In this document: one piece after another, positions 1 through 5,004 of the stretch
Layout of the letters: every line of letters starts with the position of its first letter
Position numbering within the stretch: the first letter of the stretch is position 1
Origin: Clostridiales bacterium
GTDB lineage: Bacteria; Bacillota; Clostridia; Lachnospirales; Lachnospiraceae
Length of the DNA stretch: 5,004 nucleotides
NCBI GenBank assembly: GCA_020859965.1
Contig: JAJBVF010000404.1
Span: forward strand, 1-5,004
Direction: 5' to 3'
The notes under the pieces: generated by a model
The model's database searches: none
What the model saw: the letters and a program-made list of their open reading frames with translations, nothing else
Told to the model about the DNA's origin: nothing
Program-made: the position numbers and the translations under genes

Positions 1-2604
1 CTTGCCGCTCTTTCCCTTCCCATTTATTGGGGAGCCCCCGATGCAGGGATGGAGGCCAATCCATCCCGGTTCGTCAATGCCGCGGACTTTTCCACCCCGG
101 AGGCCCTGGCTGAATATGTGATTCGTCTTGATCAGGATGAAGACCTTTACCTCAGTTATATGGACGGTCCCGTTTTTGTACCGGGCCAGCCGGACATCGG
201 AGAATATATGAACCGTCTGGCAGAATTCTTTTCCATGATTTCATGCAGCGGGAATATATGCCGGACTGGCAGGCCGCGTACGGAGGCTTGCCGTCTGCAT
301 CACGGCTATCCCGTCATGTCCCGTCATGATGACGGAAAACAATGGACGGGAAAGGCGGAACTTCTGCTGCCCCAATCGCTGGCGGCAACTCCGTTTCCCG
401 TGTTCTGTCCGGAAGGGAAGGACACGGCTTCCCAATTCATCCGCAAGCTGGCCATTATTCCGGCTAAAAAACATTCGGAGCGCTGTCCGGATAAAAACAG
501 GCGCTTGTTGAATGGAAGGCCCCTGTTCCTGTATTCCGTTTCCTATGCCCTCCAGGAAGGATTTGTTCCGGTTGTCAGTACGGACAGTGAAGAAGTTCTG
601 GAACGCTGCCGTCGGGAAGGCATCCGGTGCTTCCGGGAGACGGTGGACGACCGCCGAATGGAAAATTGCGTACGCCAGGTATTGACCCGTTTCTCCTGTG
701 ACATATTCGCCGTACTTCAGCCGACTTCTCCCTTCCGTCGTCGGGGCCTGTTGCGCCAAATGGCGGAAGACATGGAAAAAGGGAAAATTCAATCCGCCTA
801 CACGGCCCGCAAAACCAAAATGATTGGTCACATGGAGGGACATTTCCATCTGGCGCATCGGGAACAGGACGCCAAGAAATTTTTCTATTTTTTTGACGGA
901 AATATTAATGTTGTTACCCGGAAAAAATTTCTGGAATCGGGTACGATGTTTGATGACGGCTCCTGCCCTTACCCGAATGATTTTCCCTGTTGTCTGCAAA
1001 TTGATACGGAAGAAGAGTGGAAAGCCTTGTCACGGTTAGGTGAATTTAAAGACTGGCAATGTTTTCTGGCTTCAGAAGGGCATAAAAAACGCATTTGCAT
1101 CGTCTCAAATAAACGTGATTTGAAACGCAACTATTCCTCTTTTGTCGACTCTTGCGACAAAGTAATGAGAATCAGCAAAATGGATAACTTGAATTCCGGT
1201 CTGGCGGGAAAAAGGACGGATATTGTTCTTGTTTCCTGCTTCGCCGGATACCTGGCTTTTTCCCCTGAGGAAAGGCATATGGAAATTTTACGCGGAGTCC
1301 CGGAAATTTACTTCAACAATGAAGAATTGGGCTATTCCAATGAATTTGCTTGTAGGGAAGGGCTGGAAAACTGGAAATTCATGCCGGGGGAAGTTCACCG
1401 CAGCACGGGCAATTTTACCACGTTGAGCAAGGCGCTTTGTCTGGCGGACTATTTATTCCCTGAAGCCCAGCTTTACTATTTGGGAGATACGGATATGAAC
1501 CTGAGGGCTGCGGGTTCTTCAAAGCATCATGCGCCAACGGAAAATGCCTACATGCAGTCCCTCATTGACAGCGGAAGAGTCATTCCCATTCTGGAAGATG
1601 CCGCCGGTGAATTTCATTACTCCGCCCCGGCGCCGCCGGTTTCTTCCCAGGGGAATGTTCCCGCACCGGACTTGCTTCCTGTGGACACCATTCTCATCAG
1701 CCATCCTCAGTGGACAGACCAATTTCAGATGAATGAAAAACGGGGACGCCGGCTTCACCGCAATGACCACGCAACCATACTTCAACATGATGAAAACAAA
1801 CTCGTTCTTAAATGGGATAACTGGGGGACTGAAGAATTTCTGAGGATGGAAGAGGGTAAATATCAGTACCTTGACTATCATTATTCTTCTACCATCAATG
1901 AAGTGAACAAATACGCGCGGGAATTGCTCATCAACCCGTATGACGGCTATAACTCCGTGTTCCGGCATTCCAGCCGTCCTTTTATCGGCATGAGGTATCA
2001 TCAATGGGAGGGGTTGCTGCTGCTGGAACGCATGTATCGTGATGTTGAAAAAGGAATACGAAAGATGCCCCGGCTTCAATCCGTCCTGCTGATGGGGATT
2101 TGCAAGGATGCGTTTGCAGCCCTTATTCTGGCGCAGCGATTGAAAAAGGATTTCCCGCATCTTCATATTGGCGTGTGGGGATGCCCATGGCCGGTGGATT
2201 TAAGTGGACAGTCTCCTGTATACCGGGGAATAAAAGTTTCCCCATCTCATGAACAGATAAGGAAAAAAAGACCGTTTAAAAATCTTTTGGAGCGTTATGG
2301 AGATCCACTCAAACTGCTTCAGCAGCCGGAATCCTCCGGACTTTGTTTGTTTGCTTTTTACAGTACCAGTCAACATTGGACTCTTGATGAAGAAGCGACG
2401 AACAGATTGGCTCCTTACCTTCTGAAAACATATGCCTATCAGGCTGGCAGCAAGGAACATCATACTGTTGTTCACGGAAAAATCGTACATCTGGTAAAGG
2501 AAAAGCCGGCATTGGTTCAATCCTGGATTGAAGAAATGTTCCGGATGATGGAAACGGAAAGCGGGAACCATGGGGAGGTGAGAAATCTGCGTATATCCGC
2601 CTAG
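1..2604 (+). CDS. Multidomain sugar-activating and transferring protein: GT10 C-terminus, cytidylyltransferase, sialyltransferase-like, beta domain, hydrolase-like (5' partial)
   Basis: The frame is open from base 1, so the ATG at 49 is internal: the 16 preceding codons already give the GT10 signature LPIYWGAPD. Residues below count from base 1 (867 in all). Residues 1-80 are the end of a GT10 fucosyltransferase domain; 81-149 are linker, including DDGKQWT. Residues 150-346 match the acylneuraminate cytidylyltransferase family (NeuA-type, CTP + sialic-type acid to CMP-sugar): IIPAKKHSERCPDKN, LQPTSPFR at 239-246, DGNINVV at 299-305, QIDTEEEW from 333. Residues 362-533 resemble GT29 sialyltransferases: CIVSN, VDSCDKVMRI and GKRTD (L motif), STG at 468-470 (S motif), H509-x4-E514 (VS motif). 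Residues 562-626 are a small domain with LVLKWDNWGTEEF. Residues 628-856 look like an alpha/beta hydrolase with Cys701 at the nucleophile elbow. No signal peptide or membrane segment is visible, so it is presumably cytoplasmic. The cytidylyltransferase call is firm at family level, the sialyltransferase call moderate, the hydrolase call weak. Its substrates cannot be read. Confidence 0.85.
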   Translation, partial: LAALSLPIYWGAPDAGMEANPSRFVNAADFSTPEALAEYVIRLDQDEDLYLSYMDGPVFVPGQPDIGEYMNRLAEFFSMISCSGNICRTGRPRTEACRLHHGYPVMSRHDDGKQWTGKAELLLPQSLAATPFPVFCPEGKDTASQFIRKLAIIPAKKHSERCPDKNRRLLNGRPLFLYSVSYALQEGFVPVVSTDSEEVLERCRREGIRCFRETVDDRRMENCVRQVLTRFSCDIFAVLQPTSPFRRRGLLRQMAEDMEKGKIQSAYTARKTKMIGHMEGHFHLAHREQDAKKFFYFFDGNINVVTRKKFLESGTMFDDGSCPYPNDFPCCLQIDTEEEWKALSRLGEFKDWQCFLASEGHKKRICIVSNKRDLKRNYSSFVDSCDKVMRISKMDNLNSGLAGKRTDIVLVSCFAGYLAFSPEERHMEILRGVPEIYFNNEELGYSNEFACREGLENWKFMPGEVHRSTGNFTTLSKALCLADYLFPEAQLYYLGDTDMNLRAAGSSKHHAPTENAYMQSLIDSGRVIPILEDAAGEFHYSAPAPPVSSQGNVPAPDLLPVDTILISHPQWTDQFQMNEKRGRRLHRNDHATILQHDENKLVLKWDNWGTEEFLRMEEGKYQYLDYHYSSTINEVNKYARELLINPYDGYNSVFRHSSRPFIGMRYHQWEGLLLLERMYRDVEKGIRKMPRLQSVLLMGICKDAFAALILAQRLKKDFPHLHIGVWGCPWPVDLSGQSPVYRGIKVSPSHEQIRKKRPFKNLLERYGDPLKLLQQPESSGLCLFAFYSTSQHWTLDEEATNRLAPYLLKTYAYQAGSKEHHTVVHGKIVHLVKEKPALVQSWIEEMFRMMETESGNHGEVRNLRISA
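310..335. repeat. 10-bp tandem duplication overlapping a 7-bp inverted repeat
   Basis: The unit CCCGTCATG(T/A) occurs twice head to tail at 310-319 and 320-329. Its second copy overlaps a perfect inverted repeat, CCGTCAT (321-327) and ATGACGG (329-335), around a single central base. It lies inside the first gene, in the linker between the GT10 domain and the cytidylyltransferase. The unit is not a multiple of three, so a copy-number change would shift the frame. The equivalent linker of the third gene encodes the same number of residues without this repeat, so it may be chance. Confidence 0.4.
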
Positions 2605-2649
2605 GCGTTTCGCAAAATCCCTCAATAATGAAAAATCCCTAATCAAAAA
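2605..2649. other. A-rich spacer between genes 1 and 2 with an imperfect direct repeat
   Basis: The spacer is clearly richer in A than the flanking coding sequence, and the A-rich composition continues to about 2688. It holds an imperfect direct repeat, AAAATCCCTCAAT (2614-2626) and AAAATCCCTAAT (2632-2643). No promoter boxes, stem-loop terminator or Shine-Dalgarno site are visible, which fits co-transcription of genes 1 and 2. Gene 2 is in the same frame as gene 1, separated by a TAG and then an adjacent TAA TGA pair. Confidence 0.4.
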
Positions 2650-3456
2650 ATGGAATGCCAATCACAAAAAACAAAATTGGCCGAAAACATGAAACGGATA
2701 GGTTTTCTCCGTATTCTCAATGAAGAAAACGCAGTTATCCCATGTTTGTTGAGCGTAGCTCCCGTTCTGGACCACGTTGTGGTGCTCTGGGCGGATATGG
2801 ATGACCGCAGCATTGACCTGGTCAAGGAATGGGAACATCACCTTTGCCACGCTTGTCAATGCCGGGTCAGCTTTCTTCATTATCCGCATCATGTCGTTCC
2901 TCCTCATTCCGTGGATGACTTGAGGAGCCTTCCCCGGGAAAACAGAATTGACACCTACTTGAATTTCGGCATGGAATTCATTCGCCGTCTTTATGAAGGG
3001 CAGCTGTTTTGCGTTTCTAAAATAGACGCTGACCAAATTTATTTTACCCGGGAACTGGAAGCGGCCTTTCAAATGATATCCGGTCCGGAGGATTGCGTCT
3101 CCATCCGGGGGCACAATACCCTGGTTCATCAGCAAAGATTGATGATTTATGGTCCTCGGCCTGTAAATGGCGGTGGCGACTCCCTCATCTGCGGCATGAA
3201 CAACTTGCCCCGCTTTGGAATTGCGGCGCCTTACGAAGTGGATATAACCGCTCATCCGCAGGTGACCCCTTATCCTGATGCCTGCTGGATGCACTTCATG
3301 AAAACGGCTAAATACAAAAATGTCATCCGGGAATTTCATGACGATGAAGTCATCCCTCTTTCCCAAAAGCCGGCTCTGCAGGAGTGCTTTCTCTCTCGTA
3401 TTCTGCCGTTATTGCAGGAGGCAAAAAGCCCGTATGCGCATCTCCGCCTGGACTAG
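2650..3456 (+). CDS. GT-A glycosyltransferase resembling the CgtA (beta-1,4-GalNAc transferase) family
   Basis: This 268-residue protein probably transfers one sugar from a nucleotide donor in the cytoplasm. From residue 15, KRIGFLRILNEEN gives the first strand of a GT-A fold. It is followed by a buried strand (HVVVLWAD, 42-49) and a DxD metal and nucleotide-sugar site in KIDADQIYF (D126 and D128, bases 3025-3033). The order of motifs (LRxxNE near the start, a YPxxVxPP stretch near 78, KIDxDxxYF, then GGGD at 174-177) recalls Campylobacter CgtA, which adds GalNAc to sialylated galactose. I align these from memory, so family membership is moderate and the sugar is unknown. The start is uncertain: ATG 2650 and in-frame ATG 2689 both lack a Shine-Dalgarno site. 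Residues 1-13 are polar, lie in A-rich DNA and precede the conserved core, so 2689 (255 residues) is at least as likely. No signal peptide or membrane segment is seen. It is probably co-transcribed with its neighbours. Confidence 0.85.
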   Translation: MECQSQKTKLAENMKRIGFLRILNEENAVIPCLLSVAPVLDHVVVLWADMDDRSIDLVKEWEHHLCHACQCRVSFLHYPHHVVPPHSVDDLRSLPRENRIDTYLNFGMEFIRRLYEGQLFCVSKIDADQIYFTRELEAAFQMISGPEDCVSIRGHNTLVHQQRLMIYGPRPVNGGGDSLICGMNNLPRFGIAAPYEVDITAHPQVTPYPDACWMHFMKTAKYKNVIREFHDDEVIPLSQKPALQECFLSRILPLLQEAKSPYAHLRLD

Positions 3457-3478
3457 TTCCGTTTGATGCCGGTTGGAC

Positions 3479-3548
3479 AGGAAATCGCATGTTTTCTCGG
3501 AAAAACTCTTATCTCACGTCACTCGGATGGACTCTCCCGTTTGCATAG
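3479..3548 (+). promoter_or_regulatory. Ribosome site plus 19-codon reading frame overlapping the start of gene 3
   Basis: AGGAA (3479-3483) stands five bases before an ATG at 3489, the best-placed ribosome site I can find in the window. The frame it opens, MFSRKNSYLTSLGWTLPFA, stops at 3548 (TAG) and overlaps the gene 3 ATG (3527) by 22 bases in another frame. It could let ribosomes reach the gene 3 start by coupling, since ATG 3527 has no Shine-Dalgarno of its own. It could instead be the remnant of a lost gene. One extra A in the run AAAAA (3501-3505) would join ATG 3489 in frame to gene 3. Function is unproven. Confidence 0.3.
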
Positions 3549-5004
3549 CTTTTACCGACTTTGAATCCGGGTTCAAACCGCAAAACCACATTCTGGGCCT
3601 GATCTTGAAAGAACGTTTGGGCGCTGTTTTTGTGGATGACCTGGCCCGTGCCGACTTGCTGATTTATTCAATCTTTGGAAATGCCGCACGTTCCTTTAAA
3701 GGTCCTCGTCTGTTTTATACGGAAGAACCTGTTTTGCCGCGCTGGAAGGAAGGATGCTATTCCCTGACAAGCCTGAGAGATGGAACGCTTTCCGGGGACC
3801 GTCATTTTCGTTTTCCTGCGTGGTTAAACGCCGACTATATCCGCAGGACGGGTCACATTGAACAATACTCCTCCGTTCCAGGGGATATTCTCAACCGGCA
3901 TGAAAAATTCTGTAATTTCGTCTATTCCGGGGGAGAATTCCGGGAGGCCATCCGTTTTTTGGAAACTCTTTCCCAATACAAATACGTAGACAGTTCCGGC
4001 CAGCTTCTGAACAACACGGGCATGATCGTTAAAGACAAAGTCGAATTCTGCTCCCGGTACAAATTCACCATAGCGTTTGAAAACTATGCTTCCCCCGGTT
4101 ACATAACGCAAAAACTGACGGATGCTTTTGCTGCCGGAAGCCTGCCCGTCTACTGGGGAGCACCGGATGCCTGCCGCGAATTCAACCCCGGGCGGTTCAT
4201 CAATGCTCGTGATTTTCGCAATCATGCGGAACTGGTCCGGTATGTGGAGCACCTGGACAGGAATGTTGACGAATACCTCTCCTACTTCAAGGGCCCCTTG
4301 TTTGACGAGGGACAGATCGGCGTGGATGGCCTGCTGGATGAAGCAGCCTTGTTTTTCAAGAAAATTTTCAGGGAGGGAAATGCCGGGCGGCAGCCTGCCT
4401 CCATGGAGGGAAAGGACGAACCGTTGCTTCACGGGGGAGTTTTTATGCCGCGGTATGACGATGGGAAACCATGGACGGTTTCGGAAACAGTTTCTCCTTC
4501 TCAGAAACGGCCACTTGGACGGCCATTCAATATGGCGGCATGCATTGCATCATACAAGCGGGTGGAAGACCTCCTTCGCCAGATTCTCTGCATGATGAAC
4601 CAGAGCTATCCACATCTGCATGTATTTGCAGCAGTTAAGGGAGTTTCGGCTGAAACGGCCCGCAGGATTCTGCTTCCCCATGTGCAGCCGTTCATCGATG
4701 CCGGAAGAGTGACGCTGCGCCTCTGCCCTAACAGAAACCAGCTTACCAACTTTATGGATACCGTCCGTGGCCTGGATATTTCATCCTATGACCTTTTTGC
4801 CAAGATTGACGATGATGACTTCTATGACCCGGACTACTTCCGGCATGTTGCCGATTTTCATGCCTTGTTGCCCGATGGTTATTCAAGCTGCCACCGTGGG
4901 GAGGGCCTGTGGCTGAAACGGCATGAAGGATACCCTTATCTGGAAAAGTCCTTCCTGCTGGCCCTGGGGCCGGCTCAAATCATGTCACGGCGGGTCATGG
5001 AGGA
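3527..5004 (+). CDS. GT10 fucosyltransferase fused to a GT2-like glycosyltransferase (3' partial)
   Basis: The frame stays open to the window end (492 complete codons). Residues 1-280 form a GT10 domain, the family that moves fucose from GDP-fucose to GlcNAc or glucose of Lewis-type glycans. The first strand is VCIAFTDF (5-12). RLFYTEEP (61-68) carries Glu67 at the place of the family's catalytic base. YKFTIAFENYASPGYITQKL (178-197) and LPVYWGAPD (206-214) are the donor-site signature. The usual Glu of the TEK motif is Gln195 here. A linker with DDGKPWT (311-317) follows. Then comes a second catalytic domain from about 334: AACIASYKR and NQSYP (GT2-like opening), then KIDDDDFYDPDYF (426-438) as a DxD metal site; its end is outside the window. 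ATG 3527 is chosen because it opens exactly at the first GT10 strand. The only other in-frame start is TTG 3473, after the stop at 3464. No signal peptide is seen. The acceptor, and the sugar moved by the second domain, are unknown. Confidence 0.9.
   Translation, partial: MDSPVCIAFTDFESGFKPQNHILGLILKERLGAVFVDDLARADLLIYSIFGNAARSFKGPRLFYTEEPVLPRWKEGCYSLTSLRDGTLSGDRHFRFPAWLNADYIRRTGHIEQYSSVPGDILNRHEKFCNFVYSGGEFREAIRFLETLSQYKYVDSSGQLLNNTGMIVKDKVEFCSRYKFTIAFENYASPGYITQKLTDAFAAGSLPVYWGAPDACREFNPGRFINARDFRNHAELVRYVEHLDRNVDEYLSYFKGPLFDEGQIGVDGLLDEAALFFKKIFREGNAGRQPASMEGKDEPLLHGGVFMPRYDDGKPWTVSETVSPSQKRPLGRPFNMAACIASYKRVEDLLRQILCMMNQSYPHLHVFAAVKGVSAETARRILLPHVQPFIDAGRVTLRLCPNRNQLTNFMDTVRGLDISSYDLFAKIDDDDFYDPDYFRHVADFHALLPDGYSSCHRGEGLWLKRHEGYPYLEKSFLLALGPAQIMSRRVME

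Noticed and set aside
49..51. ATG at 49 as the true start of gene 1
   Set aside because: The 16 in-frame codons before it encode LAALSLPIYWGAPDAG, a conserved GT10 stretch, so the gene begins upstream of the window.
241..999. 252-codon open frame on the minus strand
   Set aside because: It lies opposite the linker and cytidylyltransferase region of gene 1, whose plus-strand frame has clear family motifs. The minus translation shows no recognisable motif, and long antisense frames are expected in balanced-GC coding DNA.
1519..2166. 215-codon open frame on the minus strand
   Set aside because: It is antisense to the sialyltransferase-like and beta-domain part of gene 1. It has no family motif and no sensible start context.
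2574..2581. GGAGGTGA, a perfect Shine-Dalgarno-like match near the end of gene 1
   Set aside because: No ATG, GTG or TTG follows at a working distance. The only candidate is CTG 2587, which is in frame with gene 1 and stops five codons later. It could be a relic of a lost start, but nothing supports a gene here.
2662..3366. 234-codon open frame on the minus strand
   Set aside because: It mirrors gene 2, whose plus frame carries a DxD site and a GT-A-type opening. The antisense protein has no recognisable features.
3491..3506. GTTTT-CTCGGA-AAAAC hairpin between genes 2 and 3 as a terminator
   Set aside because: The stem is only five mostly A-T pairs and no T-run follows, so it is too weak for an intrinsic terminator.
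3824..4432. 202-codon minus-strand frame and a 157-codon plus-strand frame (4122-4595)
   Set aside because: Both are shadows of gene 3. The gene 3 frame gives continuous GT10 and GT2-like motifs across the same bases.
1..5004. tRNA, rRNA, CRISPR, insertion sequence or phage attachment site
   Set aside because: No clover-leaf-like segment, spaced repeat array, transposase motif or terminal inverted repeat pair was seen. Almost the whole window is explained by three glycosyltransferase-type genes.

Overview
The window reads as the inside of a bacterial surface-glycan gene cluster. Everything supportable lies on the + strand: three large genes in tandem, with only 45 and 70 bases between them and no convincing terminator. 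The first gene enters from the left with its 5' end missing, and the third runs off the right edge. Base composition is balanced, the proteins look cytoplasmic (no signal peptides or membrane segments), and none of the starts of the large genes has a good Shine-Dalgarno site. Together with the GT10 fucosyltransferases, this makes a mucus-associated Verrucomicrobiota such as Akkermansia my best guess. That is an inference from style, not from a marker gene.

Layout. Bases 1-2604 encode the last 867 residues of an unusually modular protein. In order it holds the C-terminal half of a GT10 fucosyltransferase domain, a linker, a CMP-sialate-synthetase-type cytidylyltransferase, a domain with the hallmark motifs of GT29-like sialyltransferases, a small tryptophan-rich beta-type domain, and a degenerate alpha/beta-hydrolase-like domain. 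Bases 2650-3456 encode a 268-residue GT-A glycosyltransferase resembling the CgtA (beta-1,4-GalNAc transferase) family. Bases 3527-5004 encode a nearly complete GT10 fucosyltransferase fused to a GT2-like glycosyltransferase that is cut by the window end.

How they may work together. If the domain readings hold, the cluster carries activation of a nonulosonic (sialic-type) acid, its transfer, possible GalNAc-type extension, two fucosylations, and one more sugar transfer. This toolkit would suit a fucosylated, sialylated oligosaccharide resembling host Lewis or ganglioside structures. The product is a hypothesis only; no donor or acceptor can be read from the sequence.

Most worth a second look: (1) sugar-nucleotide activation and transfer fused to a fucosyltransferase in one chain; (2) the two GT10 domains share the same linker but carry different downstream modules, which suggests domain swapping; (3) both gene junctions look scarred. 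At the first, an out-of-frame tail ends in an ATGA overlap with an alternative start of gene 2. At the second, a well-placed ribosome site leads into a 19-codon reading frame that looks like a decapitated gene start.
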